From Tetrapyrgos nigripes (taxonomy: Eukaryota; Basidiomycota; Agaricomycetes; Agaricales; Campanellaceae): a stretch of DNA of 64,000 bases. The notes beneath the pieces were generated by a model. That model had not been told where the DNA came from, ran no database searches, and worked only from the letters and a program-made list of their open reading frames with translations. The stretch's first letter is position 1. Each line of letters opens with the position of its first letter. This document shows, piece after piece, positions 46,830-57,242 of the stretch. The stretch is taken from assembly GCA_013368315.1 (NCBI GenBank), contig JAACJM010000045.1, positions 428,392-492,391 of the forward strand. The letters run 5' to 3'. The translations under genes were made by a program, and so were the position numbers.

Positions 46830-48518
46830 GCTAATAGGTGGTTTTTGTAATTAAGCACTAGGAACTGCACCCAAACACAAAACCGTATACAAATGTAAAT
46901 GAGATGAGTGTTCTGAGTAGTCAGAGTACTCAAACTCCCAGTTTACTTGTACTATAAGTACTTTTGATTGGGGTTTTTCAATGAAGTTAGAAGTTAGCAC
47001 TTAGCGCGCGACACAATAAACACAAGTTTAACACCAAGGGGATCAACGAGTCCCAAAAATCAAACACTTGTAGGCCACAGTTGCCTTAAAATCAACACTC
47101 AATAGACCAGAAGGTCAACACAAAGATCACAGTTATAACCCCAAAGATGTTCAATTTTAAAACTCTATTATCTCCAACACAATGTTTATACTCGTAGCAA
47201 GTGCAGTTAAGTTTGTTTAGAAGCTTTAGTCCGTGTTTCATGTCCTCTACTATTGCTAGCGAGATCTGATACTCTACAGTACATGGCTTGGGTAGCTACT
47301 TGTAATATCTGGTCCTTTTATACTACTCGCAGCTACAACTATACAGTTACCTATTTCTTTTCAAGGTCTGCTAAAAGGTACGTAGAGAAAATATAAAACA
47401 AATCGAAAAGTCTGCTAGCGAGTTCTACCTATTTCCTCGTAAGTAAAGACTTGCTTATTAGGGTATACAGAAACTGTTCAATATTATCTAAATATTCATA
47501 GGAACTTTCTTCAGTTCCCTTTGTAAGCTGTCTGGTGTTTTCGTGTACCGTCCTGGTTAGCAAGCATCGCATCTATGACTCAGAATGCTCCACTTATGAC
47601 CGCTAGGTCCTTCATACGCGTCCTTACGCTAGGGGCATAGGGTTTTCTCGTAGTTTCTTTATTCCGTTTGGTTTTCCTTTCCCTTTTCTCTGATCTTGCT
47701 TTATTTGTGTTCTATGTATTGCCAGCAGTCTACTACTGAGTCCTACATACGAGTCCAGCTCTTCTGCAGTCCCGTTTGCATACTTATTCCTTCCTCAATG
47801 CTTTCAACGCCTAGCTAGATGATTACTGACAGATTTATCCTTATCTGGAAATAATGTTACCCGTTTGGGCTGTATTCCAATCATTTGGATGTCTGCGACT
47901 TAGCACTTCTGTCCCTCATATCTCTGTGTAGAGATGCCCGTCCACTATCCCCTCTGTACCGAAGGATAGCTGAACTCTCTGGGATCTCATACATATATAC
48001 TTTGTCCTACTTTTGTCCACATGTACCTTTTACAGATACTTAAGATTCCCTCGAAGCCGTTTTAGTACTACAGGATTTACCGATACGTAGATCTAGACCT
48101 AGCGTGATTGTCCACATGTCCGATCTTAGCGCTGTCTTCTCTGAGCGACCTTTCAGCCAAGGATTGTGTTGCTTACGCGTTCCTATGCCCACAAATAGGG
48201 GCTACCTCACATTTCACTGTCCCTTTGGATCACGCTAGTGGTTCTAGTTGTTATAATAGGATTTGAAAGCCTTTATAGACTATCTTTATCATTTGGTGGG
48301 TCTGCTATTATAACTCCCAACTCATACATATCTATCATAGTACTTAGAATGAGTTGTTTCTCCATTCATAAGCACTTAATATTATTGTACTGTTGTTTTC
48401 TTAGTCCCGCTAGGTATTAACTAGCAGTTCAGGGCTCACCCTAGTCCTCTTATTCCCTTAAAAGAATGCCAAAACTGATATTATGAACCAAAATCCAAGT
48501 ATGTATACTGCAATTTTG
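46830..48518. repeat. AT-rich 1.6-kb repeat, copy B
   Basis: Direct-orientation counterpart of 41060-42790, about 5.8 kb away; matching blocks are listed there. The left boundary of both copies falls near TAATAGGTG. Similarity on the right seems to run weakly into AATTTTGTA, just where the gypsy element has inserted, so the insertion may have cut the end of this copy. Confidence 0.65.
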
Positions 48519-48523
48519 TACAG

Positions 48524-49038
48524 TGTCAAGGTTGTCAGTACACTCAATAACCACCCAAGTCACACAGTACAAGAAAACCAGTTCAAGAGAGTAGATTGAT
48601 CAAGAGAGGAAGAGAGGTAAGGAGATAGAGAGAAAGTAAGCTGACTAGGCTCTACACTGCGTAGTACAAGTACGGAGCGGAGATGAAGTGAACGAACTAA
48701 GGAATAGGTTACAAGAATCACAGGTATATAAGTAAAATATGAACAGATGGGAAAGAGTAAGTAATAATAGATGGTATCATGTGGAAATGTCAAGGGCGAG
48801 AGAATAATGAGTCAAATATGGATAGATGAAGGTACTAGATCATACGGAGTGATTGACAGTGAGAATGTCCATGGAAATAGGAATCGGAGGAGATAAGAAT
48901 GTGAGTCATAGCTCTAGAGAGATGGTAACTATAGACGATGATGAGAAATGGTTGACGTTTATGGGGTTAGAGTGGGAAGTAGATAGTAACGGAGAAAGAA
49001 TAGAAAGGAAATGAATAGGCGGGGAGCGATTCGTGACA
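48524..49038 (-). repeat. 3' LTR of the gypsy element
   Basis: 515 bp, bounded by TGTCA..TGACA inverted ends on the plus strand. Differs from the other LTR at 48537, 48684, 48694, 48936 and 49032, each a CpG against TpG or CpA. The minus strand carries TATATA (48730-48725) and, 32 nt on, AGTTCGTTCA (48698-48689), the predicted RNA 5' end. Confidence 0.95.
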
Positions 49039-49041
49039 TTA

Positions 49042-49051
49042 CCCCCTCTTT
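49042..49051 (-). promoter_or_regulatory. Polypurine tract of the gypsy element
   Basis: The minus strand reads AAAGAGGGGG, then TAA, then the LTR end. A purine run directly before the downstream LTR is the plus-strand DNA primer site of LTR retrotransposons and confirms the orientation. Confidence 0.8.
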
Positions 49052-49731
49052 AGGACGAGCTTTCACCGGAGCTCGGCAGGCTAGTTTTCCAGTGGTCCGC
49101 CCATTGTTTGCGAAGTCGCCTGTCCACATCTCCCTGATTCGGCCAATATTTGTCCCATTCAATGGTGTAGTTTGTAATATCCCACCTGGGATTGTTCCAG
49201 TCTAGGTTCCCCCACTCTGTCGTGTTGGTTGCCGTACCCCAGCCCCCTCCGTTGTTGGTCGGATCATACTGTATGGTGCTGTGTGCGCCCCATATACTAC
49301 TGTCTCCCCATCCCAAGTTCCCTTTGTGCTCTGCTCGTAGGGATGTCCACTGAACGACACATCTAGCTCGATGTCCTCTGCCCAATCTACACCGTCCTAG
49401 TCCATCCTCTCCTCCCCACGTGCAACGTTGACACCCGTTATGTGGTCCTGCGTGTTGTTTCGAGAGTCGACATTGGCGTCCTGATTGTTTTCCGTAGGTG
49501 CAACGCCCCCTGTTGGTTGGGTGTACGGGATGAGCGATAGTGTCGGTGGAGAGAGTGGTAGACATTGTTATGATAAGAGTATGGGTGATTGTTGTTGGAG
49601 TGGTAGCGGTGGATGGTGTTCTGTCCTTCTTCGTTGTGGAGAGGGGTCTTTTATAGTTGTTTGTCTGTATGGAGTGAATGTTGAATGGATGGTCAAGTTA
49701 TCCCTGAAGATGGGTTTGACAGTAGACGCCG

Positions 49732-52700
49732 TTAACGAGGGAATGCGATCGATGAGTGATGACAAAAGTCCGAGTTTGATTGCCGAGTGGGGTGCGAAGG
49801 AGGGCATAGAATACCAACAGTTCGTAACAGTGTTTCTCCTCGGAGTTGTGCTTTCGCTTGAAGCACGCGGGTACTTCGCCATATATCTTCCATGGCGATT
49901 CCTAGTGAACGCACCGTTGTTCCAGGGCGTATCAAGTTCTTGGGTCGATATGCATTTGGATGTTGTTGATGGAAGGTTTCGATCATCTCCTTCACCTTGG
50001 TTAATCCTGACGCCGGTTCCCATGAATTCTCTGAGTCAGCATAGTCCAACCATTTGACAAGGTATTGTACTCCCCGGCGATTTCTTGTTGGTTTTGAGTC
50101 TAGAATTGCCTCCACATTGTATTCGTTGTCTTCGGGAAGTAACTCAGCTGGTTCTCCTGGGTAGTTCACTCCGTGGGCTTCGGTCTCTTTGTACGGCGAT
50201 AGGAGTGAAGCGTGGAACACTGGATGAATGCGCCAGTCATTCGGTAATTTGAGTCGGTAATTGACTTCACTGATAACGTCAGTGATTTCGAATGGTCCAT
50301 GACGACGATTTGCCAACTTAGCTTTCGGCCTCATCGTTTTCAGATTCTTTCTGTCTAGCAATACTTTATCTCCAACTTTAAACTTCATCCCTTCGTTCCT
50401 GTAGTCCTTGTTTTGTTCTTTCATCAGCTCAGCCGCTGTCGCCAGACTTGCTTTGAGTTCCTCTCGAATAGTATCCAAGTTCTGGAGGCGTTCTTCGACC
50501 TTCGGTACGTGGGAAGTCGGATTGATGGACGGGAAGAGTCAGGGTAGAAATCCATGGAGTAGTTCGAACGGCGATTTCCCGGTGGCTGAATGAATTCAGG
50601 TATTGTGACAGAATTCGGCATAAGGTAGGTATTTAACCCAATCGTCCTGGCGGTAGTTACAGAAGGTCCAAAGGTATTGCTCAAGTTCTTGATTGAACCT
50701 TTCTGTCTCGCCATCTGTTTGTGGATGATAAGCTGTACTGAGTGCTGAAGTGATACCTAACTTAGCGTAAATTCCTTTCATTACTTGGCTTGCGAATTGA
50801 GGTCCGCGGTCAGATATCATTTTGTCCCAGAGGCCGTATCTTCGCCAAGTGTTGTCGAACAGTAGGTCAATTGTTCCATCGCTATCGATATCTTTTCTGC
50901 ATGGAGAGATGACAACTGTTTTTGTTGAACGGTCGACTGTGACGTGAATTGCATTGAAGCCGTCGCATTCTGGCAGATCTGTGATGAAGTCAGTTGTGAT
51001 GGTGCCAAAGGGTCATTCCGGTATTTCGTTCGGAATTAACGGTACATGCGCTGGATGGTTATTTGCCTTGGTTAACTGACAAGTAGCACATCCTTCAACA
51101 TAGTTACGAACAAATACTGACATACCGGGCCACCAGAACTCTCTACTGACGAGTTCATATGTTTTGAATCGTCCCGGGTGTCCTGCAGTGAGGCTGTCAT
51201 GATGCATTTTAACGATGTCCTGTCTGAGTTGTTGGTCGTTCGGGATGTAGATCTTCCCTCTGAACAACACAACTCCGTCTTCGTAATTCCATTCCTGTAG
51301 ATTTTTTGCCAACGCGCGTGGTCCGTTGTTAAGAATGGTTTGTAACGCACTCACGACTTCGGCATCCTTATTCGGACATTCCTTAATCCGCCTCTTCAAT
51401 TCTATATCCCCTATTGCGGTTACCGTTCCTGGTCTCGTCGCTCGGATCCTGAAGAACCTGGGGTCAAGCAAGACTCTGTCTTTGTTGTCGTTTTCGACCC
51501 CTTCTTTATGATCTGATCTTCAAGAGAGCGGGTCACTTCGGTTCAAGTTCCCGGGTTTGTGCGTGAGTGTAAAGTTGAATCTGGTCAGAAACAGGGCCAT
51601 TCTTGCTTGTCGTCGGCTAAGTTTCTGGGCGGTGGTGAAGTATCTTAGGTTATCGTGATCGGTCAAGATTTCGATGGTATGCGGTCCACCTTCGAGGTAG
51701 TGTCGCCAGGCTTCAAGTCCGTGTATGATCGCTAGCAGTTCTTTGTCGTGAATGTCGTAATTCCGTTCGGTTTCGGATAACGCTTTTGACAGGTAGGCTA
51801 CTGGATGCCATTTGCCGTCCGATCCTTGTTGTTGCAGGATACCCCCTGTAGCGTAATCTGACGCATCAACTTCTACTCGGTATGGTTTAGAGTGATCAGG
51901 CATGAGAAGGACTGGTGAAGTCGTAAACGTATCTTTGAGTGCTTGGAAAGCCGTTTGAGCTTCCTCGGACCATTCCCATGGGTGCTCCTTTTTCGTGAGA
52001 TCGAACAGTGGTCGTGCGATTTTTGAGAAATTGCATATGAAACGACGGTAAAAGTTTCCGAAGCCGAGGAATGATTGTACGTCTTTGATGTTACGTGGGA
52101 CTGGCCATTTAGTTACGCCCTCGACTTTGACTGGGTCCATCGCCAATGTGTTATGTGACGCGATGAGGTCGAGGAATTCCACTGAATCAGTTTCAAAAGT
52201 GCATTTTTTCCGGTTTAGCGTATAAGTCGTTATCATGGAGTCATGCCAATACTTGTTTCACCATGTGTCGATGTTCTTCTAGTGATTCCGTGAATATGAG
52301 AATATCGTCCATGTAGATTACGACTTTTCCAGAGTCGATCAGGTCCTTGAATAGAGTGTTCATCATCGCTTGGAATGTAGCTGGAGAGTTCATAAGACCG
52401 AAAAACATCACTGTTGGTTCGAAGAGGCCGCGGTTGGTTTTAAACGCCGCTTTCCATTCATCTCCCTTCTTGATGCGTACGTTGTTATATCCCCATCTAA
52501 GGTCGATTTTGGAAAATATTCGTGCCCCTTTGAGTTTGTCTACGAGTTCCGATATAAGCAGCAAGGGGTATTCGTTTTTGACGGTCCCTTTGTTTAAGGT
52601 ACGATAGTCCTGTACTGGTCGTAGTTTTCCGTCTTTCTTTTTTACAAAGAAGAAGGGACTTGCCATAGGAGACTTCGACGGTCTTATATATCCTTTCTCC

Positions 52701-53842
52701 AAGTTCTCCTTGATGAATTCATCGAGCTCCTTTTGTTCATTTGGGGATAAAGGGTATGTTTTGCAAGGGCGCGGTTCGAAGTCTGGTTTTAACTCAATAG
52801 CGTGATCCCATTCGCCACGTTTCGGTAATCGTTCTGAGGTTTGTTTGTCAAAGACTCGTAGAAACTGATGATATTGCGAAGGAATCTTATCTTTAAGAGG
52901 TACATTGACCTGAACGTTCTGGGCTGCCTCTGCGAGTTCTTGTGCTTTTGTGAAACCCGCGCAGATGTTCAGGTTTGGTGTCCCTGACACCTCTTCATCC
53001 ATTCTTTCCTCTTTCCCCAATAATTCTTCCATTACGTCCTGTTCCCATCGTTCTGGAATCATATCTCTCCCGTAGTCATCTTCAGTAAAGATTGCCGTTT
53101 CTTCCGAACTTCGGTGGAAGGATCGAATGGGAATCCGACGACGTCGCCCTGCAATTTTCAGTTGGGCAACTGGTTTGAATCATCCAACTGGTTCTAACCA
53201 TCTGACTTGGTAATCCTTGTGGTGGGTTCTTGGATCGACGACTGTGGGTTTCAAGGATTTAGTTTTCAAATGGAGAATGGGAGGTTTTGCCGTGATGCAT
53301 GTTTCTGGGCATCTAGTCATGTCTACCCGTGAGTCCGACCAGTCTATATCTGGATTATGTTCTTCCAACCAGTCGGTACCGAGGATTATATCGTGATCCC
53401 CGATGTCTGTTACATAAAATTCGGCCTGTTCTTTGTGATACGCCTCGCCGTCTCGGGAATAAATACGAAGATTTTGGATAGTGTATTCTCGTACCCATCC
53501 CATGGTGTTTTCAGAGCCGCTGACGTTTCGAACTGGGAACGGGTTCTTGATAGGAAGGAGGGTAAGTTGATTTTTTTGTGTGAATTGACCATTGATGATT
53601 ATGCCTTCTGCACCGCTGTCTATTAGAGCGTTTGCGTCGATTTTTCTGCCGGTAATTTTGCCGATTAGTTCAGTTTTGAGTGTGATTGATGGTATCTGTC
53701 TGTTATGAGTGATTGCTGACATTCTTATTTCTGAAGGAAAGACTCGCTCACTAGAGGGGTATAACACACTATATCGATTGTTCTTTAACTGTCCGGTGTA
53801 CTGTTCTACTCCTACTGACGACGTAGCAGAGGAGTGATTCAA
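49732..53842 (-). pseudogene. Gypsy pol: protease, RT, RNase H, integrase, chromodomain
   Basis: Protease with ALIDSGAEG (53842-53180). RT with [20 protein letters not shown], the [11 protein letters not shown] block and active-site [10 protein letters not shown] (53062-52241). RNase H with YRVEVDASDYATGGIL (52236-51520). Integrase with the zinc-binding MHHDS..GCATCQ and catalytic Asp/Asp/Glu in TTDFITDLP, SDRGPQF and TDGETERFN (51471-50596). The C-terminal part ends with YLVKWLDYADSENSWEPASG, a chromodomain, then extra residues to 49732. In-frame TGA codons at 53180-53182, 52241-52243, 51520-51522, 51013-51015, 50596-50598 and 50539-50541. A 1-nt shift lies in an A6 run near 52205-52212, between RT and RNase H. 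Not functional as read. Confidence 0.92.
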
Positions 53843-55357
53843 AAATCCAATTTAGACATGACGTCTTTTAAATAGACGGTTGCTTGTTCCTTTTCTTCTC
53901 CTTCTAGTCCTTTAACCCTGTTAACCATGTCGGAGATTTCCTTGATCGTGTTTCTGGATGAGGATGCCTGAGCTACTGTTACCAGTGGTGGAGATGCGGT
54001 TTCGGCTGTTCGAATAGCACGAGAGGGGAAGGTTCGGGAAGTGTTCTGAGATGATGTCCTCGGGAATGTCGGACATTCGTTGCTCATGTGTCCAGTTTGT
54101 CTACATGCGAAGCACGCTCCTGCTTTTCGAAGTCGGTCCCTTTCATCAGGTGTCAGTTTAGGTGGTAGATTGAAAGACGAGTTAGCACCTGGTCCCATAA
54201 GCGCATTGACGCTTGCTACCGTTCTTCCCTGAGACGGACCTGGACTACTCTTTGACGTTGAAGTAGTTTTCCAGCGTCCTTGTCTTTCTCGTTCCTTCAG
54301 CCACTCTAAATGAAGCTCCACAGCTCTTTCCTTGTACTCCTCGAAGTCATCCCACTTCGGATACGTTCTTCCAACTGCTTCTCGGAGTTTGGGTGGTAAC
54401 CCATCCTGATAGAATTCCAACAATGCCGCGTCTCCGAACTCGGATTCTTCTCCGTATGTATCGAAGATGCTGTTGTAGCTGCTAATATCCGTCCCCTTCA
54501 TTCTAGCAAACTTGATCTTCGTCCTCGCCACATCTTCCGAGGCAAGAGCTTTGAAGTCCTTTTTGAATCTATCACGTATCTGTTTCAAAGTTATCCATCT
54601 CCATTCGCCTGGTGTACTCGCCAAGTTCTCATCCTCCTCATCTGCGTCTCGTTCTATCAATCTTTGCGTTGCCCAATCTCCTCCTTTTTCTCCCGTGAAG
54701 AATGACAGGAATAGTGAAACCTGACTTTCCTCGGTCAGGTACTTTCCTTTATTCATGTGTAGATAGTTATTGAACAGGGCCAGCCATCGTTTTTGCCTCG
54801 CTATGTTCTCCATTGAAAGCGTCTGGTTTTCTTCCTCGTTCGGAAGTACCATTCGACCTGATAGGAGGTGTGTCAGCCATGACTGAGTCGTTTGGGTCTG
54901 ATGGATCTGGGGAAGGAGGTGTAGGAGGACGACGAGGGGCTACGGATGGTCCTTCGGCGGATGGAATGGTGGGCAAAGCAGGTGGGGGAGTGGGATTGTC
55001 TGGTTCTGGTGGGTTATTGGGAGGGGTTTCTGGTACTGGGTTAGATCCGGAAGGTTGGTTAGTAGGTGTAGAAGTTCCTTGTTCCGATTCTGTTGCAGGT
55101 TTAGGTTTCGGGTGTGCTTTTTGGATCGCGAGTTCTTGGAGTTGGGTTATAATGTGTAACCCACTTGGAATTTCTTCGGCAGTGAGTCGTTGAGTGTTAT
55201 ATCTGTTCAGGCACAGTTGTACGGTGCACGGAGTCCAAGGGTCGTCGACGTCTTCGACGAAGTAAGCAGCGTCTCGAGTTGATGAAGGATGGAATACGTG
55301 TGGTCGGTCGGCACAGTGGAGGTTCGGGTCTGCAGATGCGGTTCGTCGACCAGTCAT
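53839..55357 (-). pseudogene. Gypsy gag with one frameshift
   Basis: The N-terminal half (55357-about 54790) is Pro-rich with a KPDAFNGEHSEAKT block that normally leads into the gag core. The core continues in another frame (54852-53839) as WLALFNNYLHMNKGKY, then EFYQDGLPPKLREAVGRTYP and a CCHC zinc knuckle CFACRQTGHMSNEC. The join implies one extra base at about 54787. An upstream frame (55834-55367) also encodes protein-like sequence that starts inside the LTR; it has no ATG and its role is unclear. The gag stop overlaps the pol frame, which lies at -1. Confidence 0.85.
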
Positions 55358-55798
55358 ACACTGATTTCAAGAAAGGTAGTTGGGTCCTAGGATGAAGGAA
55401 GATGCTAGACCGTATTCGGGGGAAGGTGATGATGGAGAGTAGTCAACGTGTTCTCTGAGGAATAGAGGTCCTCTAATCTGAACCACAGTTTCTCCTGTAT
55501 TGAAGTCCTCTTTTACTGTTATGTATGAAAATGTTGAGAGGACTACGTCACCTGAGATAAGTTTCCACACCCAACGTCTTGTGCAAACGAAGTGTCGGTC
55601 GAGGCTCCAAGGATCTGTTCGTATTCTTCTTCCATGAGAGACCGAGTATTCGGAGTGTAGGAGGTAGCGAGGAAGGGGAAGTGGAATCCGTTCGTAGTCA
55701 CGAGGGGTTACAGGAGGTTTGATATGAATTCGGGGGCGTGGGGTAGACAGAGTGAAGGATAGGATGTGATGAGGGAATTTGTGAGGTGGGTGTATGGG

Positions 55799-55808
55799 AG
55801 TTCGTTCA
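55799..55808 (-). promoter_or_regulatory. Primer-binding site, self-complementary type
   Basis: The minus strand just inside the 5' LTR reads CT then TGAACGAACT. There is no tRNA-type TGG start. TGAACGAACT is the exact reverse complement of AGTTCGTTCA in the LTR (48698-48689), predicted to be the first ten bases of the element RNA. Confidence 0.7.
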
Positions 55809-55810
55809 AG

Positions 55811-56325
55811 TGTCAAGGTTGTCGGTACACTCAATAACCACCCAAGTCACACAGTACAAGAAAACCAGTTCAAGAGAGTAGATTGATCAAGAGAGGAAGA
55901 GAGGTAAGGAGATAGAGAGAAAGTAAGCTGACTAGGCTCTACACTGCGTAGTACAAGTACGGAGCGGAGACGAAGTGAACAAACTAAGGAATAGGTTACA
56001 AGAATCACAGGTATATAAGTAAAATATGAACAGATGGGAAAGAGTAAGTAATAATAGATGGTATCATGTGGAAATGTCAAGGGCGAGAGAATAATGAGTC
56101 AAATATGGATAGATGAAGGTACTAGATCATACGGAGTGATTGACAGTGAGAATGTCCATGGAAATAGGAATCGGAGGAGATAAGAATGTGAGTCATAGCT
56201 CTAGAGAGATGGTAACTATAGATGATGATGAGAAATGGTTGACGTTTATGGGGTTAGAGTGGGAAGTAGATAGTAACGGAGAAAGAATAGAAAGGAAATG
56301 AATAGGCGGGGAGCGATTTGTGACA
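55811..56325 (-). repeat. 5' LTR of the gypsy element
   Basis: 515 bp, same length as the 3' LTR with no indels. TATATA on the minus strand at 56017-56012, predicted transcription start at 55985. Here the self-primer copy has CpA instead of CpG (55980-55981). Confidence 0.95.
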
Positions 56326-57242
56326 TACGGTGTATCAGTGCCATACATGTGGAGGGTGCCAATGTTGGTCAATGAGCCAATAAAACCTGCTCTGAAGCTG
56401 ATAGACTCAGTGCCGTTTGACTGTCTATCTTGCATTAGCCCTCTGTTGGAGGTGATAGAAGGGGAATATGAGCAAATGACCAAAAGACCCATTTGGTCAA
56501 TGAGTTTGAAGGAGAGTTGGTGGAGGTTGGGTAGATGGTTTGAAGGATATTTAGACAGTCTGGCCAAAGAATTGAGCACCATGTACACAGACATGTCTAT
56601 TGGCCTGCTGTCATGGTCCTGCCTGAATGTGATAGAGTGACAGAGGAGATCGTGTAAGCATCTGCCACCAAAGCAGCTGTACATGGGGGACTCTCCAGAA
56701 AGGATGCTGAAGAAGTAGGAAACAGAGCGAGAATGTGAGAGGTGGATATCTTGGGCTGCTACCCACATGTAGAGCCTTGTCCATGAAGAGTTAACAAGCA
56801 AGGAGTCTAGTTCGGAGGCTATGAGAATGAGTAGATTGGGCAGAGATAAGGACTTGGACTAGAATAGAGGTAGATAACCTCAGTGATGATAGAAAGCACT
56901 CTTTATATAGAAAGTATATACCTAGAATAGAGGTAAATACTGAATAGACATAATTAGCACAATAACGGAGGGATATTAACCAGGACTTACACCTCAGTGA
57001 TGATAGAAGACACTGAGGTGTGAGGCCATGTGTCAAAATGATTTTGGCACATCACGTGACTACTTCTATATACAGGTATGAGTTCCCAATGAGTTCGCTA
57101 TGTACAACAAGGAGTTGCTCATGAAGATGCTGCACTCCCTAGAAGAGAGTTCAAGAGACCAGCATTCCTCGATGATTTCAATGGGAAGGTGAAGGTTAGT
57201 TGATCGAGAATGGCGCTGGAGTAGAGAGTATGATGATTGCAT
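56326..57242 (-). pseudogene. F-box-like gene relic (family 2), interrupted by the gypsy element
   Basis: The minus strand starts MQSSYSLLQRHSRSTNL at 57242 with HLPIEIIEECWSLELSSREC, the F-box start of an agaric family in which LP.EIIE..W is followed by a SLLVN..W block. That block appears at about 56800 as LVNSSWTRLYMWVAAQDIHL, then LSILSGESPM and LRR-like NHLPNLHQLSFKLIDQMGLL and NIGTLHMYGTDTPYV up to the LTR edge. In between (56850-57060) lie AT-rich sequence and a repeated ACCTCAGTGATGATAGAA. Frame breaks show it was already decayed or has decayed since. The LTR begins exactly where the frame ends. Confidence 0.5.

Larger units (their letters stand above)
48519..56330 (-). mobile_element. 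Ty3/gypsy retrotransposon, chromodomain type (chromovirus), degenerate
   Basis: A full-length element of 7802 bp between LTRs 48524-49038 and 55811-56325, transcribed on the minus strand. Target duplication TACAG (48519-48523) and TACGG (56326-56330) differ by one CpG transition. Order on the minus strand: 5' LTR, self-complementary primer-binding site, gag with zinc knuckle, protease, reverse transcriptase, RNase H, integrase, C-terminal chromodomain, purine tract, 3' LTR. Coding is broken by six in-frame TGA codons and at least two 1-nt shifts, so it is not autonomous as read. LTRs are about 99% identical (5 differences in 515), indicating a fairly young insertion. Confidence 0.95.

Noticed and set aside
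55367..55834. Open frame starting inside the 5' LTR as a separate retroelement gene
   Set aside because: It has no ATG and spans the LTR boundary and primer-binding site, so it cannot be a simple ORF of the element RNA. It may be leader sequence with chance openness.
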